Assembly: GCA_016550485.1 (NCBI GenBank)
Contig: JABXGV010000086.1
Location: 1 to 5,174, forward strand
Reading direction: 5' to 3'
Source: an archaeon
GTDB taxonomy: Archaea; Asgardarchaeota; Hermodarchaeia; Hermodarchaeales; Hermodarchaeaceae
DNA length: 5,174 nt
Part shown: positions 1 to 4,516 of the stretch, piece by piece
Layout: the number at the start of each line of letters is the position of its first letter
Numbering within the stretch: position 1 is the first letter of the stretch
Made by a program: the position numbers and the translations under genes
Notes under the pieces: generated by a model
What the model was told of the DNA's origin: nothing
The model's input: the letters and a program-made list of their open reading frames with translations, nothing else
The model's database searches: none

Positions 1-1520
1 GGACCTCGACAACCTGGATAGGTAGTGAAAGTCATCAATACGATTGGGCTTGGATTCGGTTGGACCGAAACATCGGCGCAACCTGCGGATGGTTGGGTCG
101 TCAATACGCCGCATACACTGATTCCATCTACACTGGCACACTACACGGATTTGGCTATCCCGGTGACCTCGATGACGGTGCCAACTTGTACTATGACTCG
201 GATGTTGGTGATTACGCTACGGCTCAGAACCACTGGTACTACATCGACACAGCTGGTGGGCAATCAGGCATGGCAATCTACCACATCGACGGCGGAACCG
301 GAAACCGTTATGCCTTGACAATTCATGCCTACGGCGTGTATGGTTCATACACCACGAACCATGGTACTCGCCTTGGTGGAGAAACCGCCTCTGGATCTGG
401 AGTCCTCATCTGGGACTGGGTAAATGATAAGATTACTGATGATGCTGGAAACGCACCGGATGATGAAGCGGACCTCGTAGATCGGGGGCAGCGCTGGAGT
501 CTCCAATGGGAAGCAGAGGATCCCGAATACGCTGAAAGATATGGCTACTTCACACCCACGGAGGTGGGAGATGGCGTCACCGCATTCACCGTGGGGACCC
601 AGGTGAGTAACTGGGGCACCGCCGCCTCCAGTGGCTTTAACGTGAAATTCTACGCTTCAGGCAATGCCATCATCTCAGCTGCTGACTTTTTGATTGGCAC
701 GGTCGCAGTGTCCAGTATCAATCCCTGGAGCTCCCGGACCGTAACTTGGTCAGGGACCTTCCCCGCGGGTTTGAGCACAGGCACCTACTATGTGGGCTGG
801 ATTATTGACAGTGACGCTGATGTGACGGAACTCGACGAGGGCAACAACAGCGGCTGCATTGAGAGCTACCAGCTAGACGTGGATGCAACTGAACCTAGCT
901 GGTCACAAACACCAACGGATCAGGGTCTCGAGTTCGGAGCCAGCTTCAGCTACGACCTTAACGCCACCGACCCGAGTGATATTGACACCTGGTGGATTAA
1001 CGACACGATAAACTTTGCCATCAGCACAACAGGAATCATCACTAACGCGCTTCCTCTGGCAGTGGGAGTCTATGGACTGCAGGTCTGGGTCAACGATACT
1101 TTCGACAACACGCAGACCGCTGCTTTTACAGTGACCGTTGAGGATACTCTCTCACCGACCTGGACAGAGACTCCAACAGATCAGGTACTAACAGCTAGCC
1201 AGTTCCTCGAATACCAGCTCTTGGCTTCAGACCTCTCCGGGATAGCTAGTTGGTGGATTAACGACACGACGAACTTTGTCATTGACAGCTCAGGGATAGT
1301 CACCAGTCTAGGACCCTTGCCCTACGGCGTGGTGTACGGGCTCCAGGTCAAGGCGATTGACCCCTATGGCAACGAGCTGAGTGGGACCTTCACAGTCACC
1401 TGCCTATTTTATCTCGCATCTCCCCTATTCTTCGGTAGTATCATCGCAGTTATCGCTATAATCATCATCGTTTTAGTGGTCGTTCTGCTTTGGTTCTTCC
1501 GGTTCCGCAAACGCAAGTAG
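1..1520 (+). CDS. Membrane-anchored V8-like serine protease with CARDB and Ig-like repeats (5' partial)
   Basis: The reading frame is open to the left edge (codons from position 3), so the true start, signal peptide and catalytic His are outside the window; the TTG at 60 is internal. The visible part is the second half of a V8/glutamyl-endopeptidase-like (chymotrypsin-fold) domain. It shows YDWAWIRLD with the presumed catalytic Asp at 42-44, a GYPGD turn, then YIDTAGGQSG with the presumed nucleophile Ser at 264-266, and IHAYG plus TNHGTRL near the domain end (about 430). A CARDB-type domain follows (about 537-887, ending in the typical DSDADVTELDEGNNS). Two homologous beta-sandwich repeats come next (891-1139 and 1149-1400), each with WWINDT and YGLQV. 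A C-terminal hydrophobic helix (1419-1499) ends in RFRKRK. Inference: an exported endopeptidase held on the outer face of the membrane, the repeats acting as a stalk or binding surface. One oddity is Met after the SG, where the family usually has Ser-Pro. Protease assignment is firm; substrate is unknown. Confidence 0.88.
   Translation, partial: TSTTWIGSESHQYDWAWIRLDRNIGATCGWLGRQYAAYTDSIYTGTLHGFGYPGDLDDGANLYYDSDVGDYATAQNHWYYIDTAGGQSGMAIYHIDGGTGNRYALTIHAYGVYGSYTTNHGTRLGGETASGSGVLIWDWVNDKITDDAGNAPDDEADLVDRGQRWSLQWEAEDPEYAERYGYFTPTEVGDGVTAFTVGTQVSNWGTAASSGFNVKFYASGNAIISAADFLIGTVAVSSINPWSSRTVTWSGTFPAGLSTGTYYVGWIIDSDADVTELDEGNNSGCIESYQLDVDATEPSWSQTPTDQGLEFGASFSYDLNATDPSDIDTWWINDTINFAISTTGIITNALPLAVGVYGLQVWVNDTFDNTQTAAFTVTVEDTLSPTWTETPTDQVLTASQFLEYQLLASDLSGIASWWINDTTNFVIDSSGIVTSLGPLPYGVVYGLQVKAIDPYGNELSGTFTVTCLFYLASPLFFGSIIAVIAIIIIVLVVVLLWFFRFRKRK
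891..1400 (+). repeat. Two tandem Ig/cadherin-like domain repeats inside the protease gene
   Basis: Two domains of about 83 residues repeat with a period near 87 codons. Both begin with W-x-(Q/E)-TPTDQ, carry WWINDT followed by NF.I, then GI(I/V)T, and end with YGLQV and a TFTVT-like strand. The DNA is also conserved in the core: the 19 bases starting at 990 and at 1251 are the same. This points to recent internal duplication or homogenisation by recombination. Confidence 0.85.
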
Positions 1521-1533
1521 TACACCGTTCACC

Positions 1534-1568
1534 GCCCAGCCTAGCTGCTGGGCACCATCCCTTTTTTT
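1534..1568 (+). terminator. Hairpin plus T-tract terminator after the protease gene
   Basis: A perfect 7-bp stem (GCCCAGC at 1534-1540, GCTGGGC at 1547-1553) encloses a 6-base loop. Seven consecutive T residues follow at 1562-1568. It begins 13 bases past the protease stop codon and faces the same direction, so it should end that transcript. T-tracts alone can terminate archaeal RNA polymerase, so the hairpin may be supportive rather than essential. Confidence 0.7.
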
Positions 1569-1646
1569 CATTAGCGATTTGAGCTTCCACTAGACAGACC
1601 ATAATGCCTTGATGGATTGGCAACACCCAATCAGCCTTTCGATAAC

Positions 1647-1654
1647 ATTAAAAT
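1647..1654 (+). promoter_or_regulatory. Weak TATA-like box upstream of the double zinc-ribbon gene
   Basis: ATTAAAAT is centred near 1651. A start site about 25 bases downstream (near 1676) would give a leader of about 18 bases containing the GAGGAG ribosome binding site. The match to the archaeal TTTAWA-type box is weak and the call rests mainly on spacing. Confidence 0.3.
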
Positions 1655-1693
1655 GTAGAGCTTTTTGTTACATAATTGCTGAGGAGATTCACA

Positions 1694-2101
1694 TTGACAG
1701 ATTGTGCGTGTTCTAGCTGTGGTGCTGACATCGAGTCAGACGCAAGGACCTGTCCCTTTTGCGGACACTCAATTGCAAAGAGGGCAACTGTGAGAGCAGC
1801 GCGTGTTTCACCATCGCGTACTTCAGGACAGAGGGAACGTACGTTTGCGGTTGATCGAGATAGGGGCACGGTTCGTTTCGGAGATGGCGAGATGGGAGAG
1901 AGACCTGCTTCAGGAGCTGACAGTAGTCGTGCAAGCTATCGAAGAGGTACTGGCTCAGATAGACGAAGAGGTGCTATCACAGGTATACAAAGAGATGCTA
2001 GTTCAGGTAGTACTGTGACCTGTCCAAGCTGCCATCACATAATGAAGAAGCGACACCAACGGACACCTAGAAAATGTGAACGATGTGGCACACACCTCTA
2101 G
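1694..2101 (+). CDS. Double zinc-ribbon protein with a baseplate-like FGDG middle segment
   Basis: The chosen start is TTG at 1694, because GAGGAG at 1681-1686 sits 7 bases ahead; an in-frame TTG at 1676 would place that motif inside the gene. The product is 135 aa. The N-terminal zinc ribbon has C6-x2-C9 and C20-x2-C23 (CPFCG). The C-terminal ribbon has C110-x2-C113 and C128-x2-C131 (CERCG). The middle (residues about 30-108) is rich in Arg, Ser and Gly. Residues 49-106 read like the tail/baseplate motif: a VDRDRGTVRFGDG core, then GERPASGAD, ASYRRGTGS and a GAITGIQ strand. That resemblance comes from memory of the family, not a search. No signal peptide or membrane segment is visible, so it is probably cytosolic. 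Zinc binding is well supported. Function is unknown; paired ribbons could bind nucleic acid or protein. It converges with the HTH gene, with 36 bases between the stops. Confidence 0.8.
   Translation: MTDCACSSCGADIESDARTCPFCGHSIAKRATVRAARVSPSRTSGQRERTFAVDRDRGTVRFGDGEMGERPASGADSSRASYRRGTGSDRRRGAITGIQRDASSGSTVTCPSCHHIMKKRHQRTPRKCERCGTHL
1941..2012 (+). repeat. Three degenerate 24-bp tandem units within the zinc-ribbon gene
   Basis: Units at 1941-1964, 1965-1988 and 1989-2012 each begin with a form of (G/A)AAGAG(G/A)T and contain CAG at the same offset. By hand comparison, units 1 and 2 share 18 of 24 bases and units 2 and 3 share 16 of 24. In the coding frame they give 8-residue Arg/Gly/Ser units (RRGTGSD, RRGAITG, QRDASSG). 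The period is a multiple of three, so unit number could vary without breaking the frame. Confidence 0.5.
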
Positions 2102-2137
2102 GGCGGAAACGCTGAGTATTGCCTTAAACATCTGGTG

Positions 2138-2335
2138 TTATTCCTCTTCGAAAATGAAGAGCTCCTCGATGGTAGTATCGAATACCTTGGCGATGCGATA
2201 AGCTAGCTCAAGTGAGGGATTGTATTTTCCTTTCTCGAGGAATACGATGGTTTCCCGGCGGACACCGACCTTCGCGGCTAGCTCCTTTTGGGTCATATCA
2301 TGGCGGGCCCGGTATTCCTTGATGCGAGTTTTCAC
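2138..2335 (-). CDS. Small Cro/C1-type (XRE) helix-turn-helix transcriptional regulator
   Basis: A 65-aa protein made almost entirely of one five-helix Cro/C1-type HTH. It runs from MTQKELAAKVGV (helices 2-3) through RRETIVFLEKGKYNPSLEL to AYRIAKVFDTTIEELF, the usual signature of the short stand-alone YozG-like regulators found in bacteria and archaea. The start is GTG at 2335. It overlaps the upstream gene's TGA by 4 bases (GTGA) and is preceded by a GGGGAGA motif, so translation is probably coupled. It is the last gene of a four-gene leftward operon of membrane proteins. Small regulators of this type commonly travel with DUF2178/DUF2975-like membrane proteins and are thought to control their own operon. 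The palindrome at 3731-3767 is the obvious candidate operator (inference). There is no ligand-binding domain, so any signal must come through a partner or through expression level. Confidence 0.93.
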   Translation of the reverse strand: MKTRIKEYRARHDMTQKELAAKVGVRRETIVFLEKGKYNPSLELAYRIAKVFDTTIEELFIFEEE

Positions 2336-2739
2336 GCTCTCCCCTCATACCAATAATAGGAGCCTAAATAGATGGCTACGCCAATGCCGAACACAAAACC
2401 CGTAAACACTACGAAGAGGGCGTCACTGATGAGCTGCAGGGCGTACAGAATCAACAGCACGGCAATGACCAGGAGGAGGAATTCAAAACCGCGGCGAGCC
2501 GCCTTGAGCTGATTCAGTGCTGCTCGCTCATCCCACCGCCGTTTCACTTCCCCTGTTCTCCGATACCGCAGGAGTTCTCGAACCGAATAGCCAAGGAAGA
2601 TAGCTCCCACGATCATGAAAAATCCGCCAAGGAGTTCTCCGAAGAAGTTGAACCCAAAGAGAAACCAGAAGATGCCCCAGATAATGAAGGAAATGGAGAT
2701 GAGGGCGCGGATGACCGAAACACGGATTGGATTCGCCAT
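2332..2739 (-). CDS. Four-TM DUF2178-like membrane protein
   Basis: A 135-aa integral membrane protein with four predicted helices (about residues 9-29, 33-54, 84-104 and 107-127) and a charged cytosolic loop between helices 2 and 3. That loop carries RYRRTGEVKRRWDERAAL, and the DER followed by a helix with KAARRGF resembles the conserved DER loop of DUF2178-type archaeal proteins; the family link is from memory and moderate. ATG at 2739 lies four bases after the upstream stop. The TGA overlaps the GTG of the HTH gene. Its first hairpin is clearly related to the preceding small protein: WG-x2-W-x2-F, then LLxGFF, at identical spacing. The positive residues suggest the middle loop is cytosolic, where it could contact the regulator (inference). 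Transport or enzymatic function is not evident. Confidence 0.82.
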   Translation of the reverse strand: MANPIRVSVIRALISISFIIWGIFWFLFGFNFFGELLGGFFMIVGAIFLGYSVRELLRYRRTGEVKRRWDERAALNQLKAARRGFEFLLLVIAVLLILYALQLISDALFVVFTGFVFGIGVAIYLGSYYWYEGRA

Positions 2740-2743
2740 GGCT

Positions 2744-2941
2744 TCACATCGCGCTTCGCCTATTTAAGAGAATAGCACACCCATAGACCAAGAGGTAGCC
2801 TAGCCCAAAGACGATAAAGAACCCACTAAGGAGTTTTCCCAGTAGTTCGGTCTGAAAGATATACCAGACAGCGCCCCAGACTATAAACAATACCGCGATT
2901 ATCGGACTCCCCCAGTTAAACGGAGCCTTACTCTCACTCAT
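2744..2941 (-). CDS. Small two-TM membrane protein, paralogue of the next gene's N-terminal hairpin
   Basis: The start is ATG at 2941 (MSESK), because a strong GGAGGTGA lies at 2954-2947, five bases ahead. The longer frame from a TTG at 2956 would absorb that site. The product is 65 aa with two membrane helices (about 11-29 and 35-59), a short polar N-terminus and a C-terminal NRR. The core WGAVWYIF, then LLGKLLSGFF, aligns without gaps to WGIFWFLF, then FFGELLGGFF, in the downstream 4-TM protein, so the two arose by duplication, or one is a cut-down copy. The start overlaps the upstream gene's end by 8 bases, implying coupled translation. It may pair with the 4-TM protein in the membrane. 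No function is known. Confidence 0.8.
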   Translation of the reverse strand: MSESKAPFNWGSPIIAVLFIVWGAVWYIFQTELLGKLLSGFFIVFGLGYLLVYGCAILLNRRSAM

Positions 2942-3716
2942 ACACCTCACCTCCAAGCGTTGGGATTCGGTGTTTACCTGTGCCTGCTCCTATGGTGGGC
3001 GTAATAGTTGCGCCTGGCACTAAGGTGGTGTTAAGTGTGTATCGGAGTTGGCGTCTAAGCAGCGCATAGACTAGGGCGTAGAGGGCACCTCCCATCCACC
3101 CTAGCGCGAGGAGAAGTGGGTAGATCCCCTGAGTGTAGTCGACAAGGACTTCCATCATATACCAGGTTTGCCCCATCACATCGACTGGCGCGAGTTGAAT
3201 GGTGCTGATGGGGAGTGTGACGACGAAGAAGTTGCCCACCACGGTGAGTCCTGCGGCAAGATACAGAAGCTGGCGCTCTCGTCCTGTCGTAAGGTGCACC
3301 ACGAGAAGTAATGGAACCATATACTGCAGGAGGGCTGCTGTGGCCTTTACCATTTGACCAGTCTGGATTAGGGCGAGGGAGCCCAGTTGCATGCCCAGTA
3401 GTGAGAGGGGGAGAAACCCGAAGATGTTGGCACAGGCCCAGAGGAGAAAACAACCTAGCGCTGTGATGGTGAGTCGACGATGGCGGGTGCCGAAGTATCG
3501 ACTATCCAGGACTATCAGGGCAATTGCCATGACGTAAAGCAGGATGGCGACAGGATCCAGAAAGGTGACGAGGAACCCGATAAGAATTAATCGGGGTGCA
3601 TTGGCCACACTGGTGTTGAGCTGGGCACCGGTAATAATCATCGAGCCGAGGGCGATAATCGTGCCTACCAAGAGGGAGATGAGCATTGCGGTGAGTCCTT
3701 TTATTGTACGTTTCAT
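2934..3716 (-). CDS. Six-TM integral membrane protein of unknown family, first gene of the operon
   Basis: A 260-aa protein with about six hydrophobic segments (residues about 7-29, 42-70, 84-106, 123-142, 150-170 and 196-220). Lys/Arg lie in the short loops (RYFGTRHRRL, TTGRERQ, LRRQLRY) and a polar tail of about 40 residues is rich in Thr, Gly and Pro. No catalytic or transporter motif stands out and I do not recognise a family. ATG at 3716 follows the promoter region directly and gives a normal Lys/Arg-then-hydrophobic first helix; no strong Shine-Dalgarno motif precedes it. The TGA overlaps the next gene by 8 bases. As first gene it should be the most directly controlled by the dyad at 3731-3767. 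A sensor, channel or permease-like role beside a small HTH is possible but not shown. Confidence 0.8.
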   Translation of the reverse strand: MKRTIKGLTAMLISLLVGTIIALGSMIITGAQLNTSVANAPRLILIGFLVTFLDPVAILLYVMAIALIVLDSRYFGTRHRRLTITALGCFLLWACANIFGFLPLSLLGMQLGSLALIQTGQMVKATAALLQYMVPLLLVVHLTTGRERQLLYLAAGLTVVGNFFVVTLPISTIQLAPVDVMGQTWYMMEVLVDYTQGIYPLLLALGWMGGALYALVYALLRRQLRYTLNTTLVPGATITPTIGAGTGKHRIPTLGGEVYE

Positions 3717-3730
3717 CCAACCACATCCGA

Positions 3731-3767
3731 GTTATGTATTTCTAACATTATGTTAGAATTACATAAC
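3731..3767. promoter_or_regulatory. 37-bp near-perfect palindrome, candidate operator of the HTH regulator
   Basis: The left arm GTTATGTATTTCTAACAT (3731-3748) and the right arm ATGTTAGAATTACATAAC (3750-3767) are reverse complements at 17 of 18 positions, around the single central base 3749. The dyad ends 14 bases upstream of the first operon gene. It lies immediately downstream of the leftward TATA box and covers the expected transcription start. That is the placement of a repressor site that blocks RNA polymerase. The length fits two dimers or one extended dimer of a Cro/C1-type protein. The dyad is clear in the sequence; that the HTH protein at 2335-2138 binds it is inference. Confidence 0.75.
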
Positions 3768-3772
3768 ACTCC

Positions 3773-3785
3773 CTTATAAAGCTTT
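3773..3785 (-). promoter_or_regulatory. TATA box with upstream element for the leftward membrane/HTH operon
   Basis: On the minus strand the sequence reads AAAGC then TTTATAAG, a good archaeal BRE plus TATA arrangement. With the box centred near 3777, initiation about 25 bases downstream falls near 3752, inside the palindrome, giving a leader of about 35 bases before ATG 3716. The core is nearly symmetric, so it could also fire rightward toward the small-gene region. Confidence 0.6.
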
Positions 3786-3868
3786 GGCTAGAGGAACTTG
3801 AACTAGTGTGTCCAAAACTCCCAATCACAGCCCCTCTTGCTATTCGAAAATCAGCAACCACAGGATCC

Positions 3869-3880
3869 TATAATTAAATT
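3869..3880 (+). promoter_or_regulatory. TATA-like box ahead of the small ORF at 3901
   Basis: TATAATTAAATT is centred near 3874, which predicts initiation at about 3899-3901, essentially on the ATG of the 17-codon ORF (a leaderless arrangement). A second weaker TTATACC lies at 3884-3890. This suggests the small-gene region is transcribed rightward. Confidence 0.4.
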
Positions 3881-3900
3881 AGGTTATACCCGGGAGAACG

Positions 3901-3954
3901 ATGAGAGACCTTCAGGCCACTCTCAGGGAGAGTGAGCCTTTAGTACTTAGGTGA
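3901..3954 (+). CDS. Possible 17-aa leader-type ORF, or 5' half of a TGA-interrupted gene
   Basis: ATG at 3901 opens a 17-residue peptide (MRDLQATLRESEPLVLR) ending at TGA 3952-3954. GGGAG at 3892-3896 lies four bases ahead and a TATA-like box sits at the right distance upstream. The same frame stays open beyond the TGA up to 4080. The peptide may be a leader peptide, the first half of a gene interrupted by TGA, or chance. Its composition (Leu, Glu, Arg) is protein-like, but it is too short to judge. Confidence 0.3.
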   Translation: MRDLQATLRESEPLVLR

Positions 3955-3963
3955 AATCGATGT

Positions 3964-4080
3964 TTGTTTCAGCGATTGCTAGGAGTACAAGAACTTGATG
4001 CGTGGCGATATTCCGAAAGAATACGAGTTGAGAGTGGCAAAATCTTGACCGAAAACCCTAACGGAGGAGCGGCACCATAA
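3964..4080 (+). CDS. Possible 38-aa small protein, in frame with the upstream mini-ORF
   Basis: TTG at 3964 has AGGTGA at 3949-3954 nine bases ahead; that motif includes the stop codon of the upstream 17-codon ORF, a layout typical of translational coupling. The 38-residue product reads FQRLLGVQELDAW, then RYSERIRVESGKILTENP, then NGGAAP at the end. It is a helical-looking amphipathic stretch with plausible codon use and no membrane segment. It could be an independent small protein or the remainder of a longer gene broken by the TGA. No family is recognised. The TAA at 4078-4080 is followed directly by the promoter of the zinc-ribbon mini-gene. Confidence 0.35.
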   Translation: MFQRLLGVQELDAWRYSERIRVESGKILTENPNGGAAP

Positions 4081-4089
4081 AGAAAAATC

Positions 4090-4098
4090 TTTTTTATG
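4090..4098 (+). promoter_or_regulatory. TATA-like box for the zinc-ribbon mini-gene
   Basis: TTTTTTATG, preceded by an A-rich element (AAAGAAAAATC), is centred near 4094. Initiation about 25 bases downstream falls near 4119, giving a leader of about 10 bases to the TTG at 4129, with the GGTGAT motif inside it. Confidence 0.45.
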
Positions 4099-4128
4099 AT
4101 ATCGCTAACTACAATTGTGGTGATGTAA

Positions 4129-4236
4129 TTGTATAGATGCCTGTGCACTTCATGTAACCACCATTGGACGACAAACAACATACCGAAAAAGTGTCCCAAA
4201 TGCGGCAGTAAACAAGTCGTTTACAACGAAGTTTAA
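4129..4236 (+). CDS. 35-aa zinc-ribbon mini-protein
   Basis: TTG at 4129 directly follows an in-frame TAA and is preceded by GGTGAT at 4119-4124, four bases ahead, so no other start is likely. The product is a single zinc ribbon. C4, C6 and C9 (RCLCTSC), then HHW, form the first knuckle. C22-x2-C25 (KKCPKCGS) forms the second, and the protein ends KQVVYNEV. Four cysteines can chelate zinc, and His11/His12 lie close by. Free-standing ribbons of 30-60 residues are common in archaea, often as rubredoxin-like or RNA-polymerase-like knuckles with unknown roles. The extra Cys at position 4 or 6 is unusual and could give an alternative ligand. No operon partner is obvious; it lies between oppositely directed genes. 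Confidence 0.7.
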   Translation: MYRCLCTSCNHHWTTNNIPKKCPKCGSKQVVYNEV

Positions 4237-4282
4237 AAAATATCAGCATTTTAATAGGAATGGAGTTTAGGCGAAGAGGAGT

Positions 4283-4320
4283 TAGGAGACCTACTACCGG
4301 CTTCTGAACCTCCTATTTTT
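4283..4320 (+). terminator. Possible terminator after the zinc-ribbon mini-gene
   Basis: TAGGAG (4283-4288) can pair with CTCCTA (4310-4315) across a 21-base loop, followed by T residues at 4316-4320 (then CTCC). The stem is short and the loop long, so the T-tract is the better evidence. Orientation suits rightward transcripts from the small-gene region. Confidence 0.35.
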
Positions 4321-4330
4321 CTCCGATGAT

Positions 4331-4516
4331 CTAGGCGCTCTTGGCGTCATTTCTGTTCATGGCGGGAATGTTAGGATTTGTAAGGGAGAACTTGAGGCTA
4401 CCGAAGTAACCATCCTGAAATCGTATCCAGTTGGTCTTTGGCACTAGAGGAATACCAGCGAACCACCCAATACCGAAGTTAGACGTTACACATGAGTACT
4501 GATAGGAGTCTATCAA
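4331..4516 (-). CDS. Short ORF of uncertain status downstream of the aminotransferase
   Basis: A 61-codon frame runs from TTG 4516 to TAG at 4331. The stretch outside the aminotransferase gene reads NFGIGWFAGIPLVPKTNW, then IRFQDGYFGSLKFSLTNP, which is aromatic- and glycine-rich and looks more protein-like than a chance frame. However, no ribosome binding site precedes the TTG, and the first 38 bases overlap the aminotransferase 3' end in another frame. It may be the 3' remnant of a lost gene, a small beta-rich protein starting elsewhere, or noise. No family is recognised. Confidence 0.25.
   Translation of the reverse strand: MIDSYQYSCVTSNFGIGWFAGIPLVPKTNWIRFQDGYFGSLKFSLTNPNIPAMNRNDAKSA

Larger units (their letters stand above)
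3785..4128. other. Small-gene interval between the operon promoter and the zinc-ribbon mini-gene
   Basis: This stretch has no long gene. It holds the TATA-like box at 3869-3880, the two tiny in-frame ORFs (3901-3954 and 3964-4080) and the promoter-like T-run at 4090-4098. The first 80 bases (3785-3865) show nothing I can name. I looked for tRNA arms and for C/D-box pairs (RTGATGA with CTGA) and found none complete. Confidence 0.5.

Noticed and set aside
25..318. Plus-strand 97-codon frame at the left edge
   Set aside because: Out of frame with the protease gene, which has clear family motifs over the same bases. The Thr-rich composition is typical of a shadow frame.
1803..2018. Overlapping plus-strand frame giving a coiled-coil-like peptide (repeats of EEVLxQ) inside the zinc-ribbon gene
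   Set aside because: It lies wholly within a frame bounded by two intact zinc ribbons, has no ribosome binding site, and its regular look follows from the 24-bp tandem repeats. A frameshift would also have to be reversed to reach the C-terminal ribbon.
3055..3453. Minus-strand 132-codon frame within the 6-TM gene
   Set aside because: Same strand but a different frame; Pro/Arg/Ser/His-rich without hydrophobic pattern, as expected for a shifted reading of a membrane-protein gene.
3899..3960. C/D-box RNA candidate (CGATGAG near 3899)
   Set aside because: The C box is imperfect and no D box (CTGA) follows at a suitable distance.
4080..4096. AAAGA/TCTTT hairpin with T-run as a terminator for the 38-aa ORF
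   Set aside because: The stem is only five weak pairs, and the T-run is better explained as the TATA region of the zinc-ribbon mini-gene, though both roles are possible.
3969..4199. Minus-strand 76-codon frame opposite the small genes
   Set aside because: It is antisense to the zinc-ribbon mini-gene and the 38-aa ORF. Its apparent features mirror their codons, and the zinc-ribbon reading has the stronger motif and start signals.
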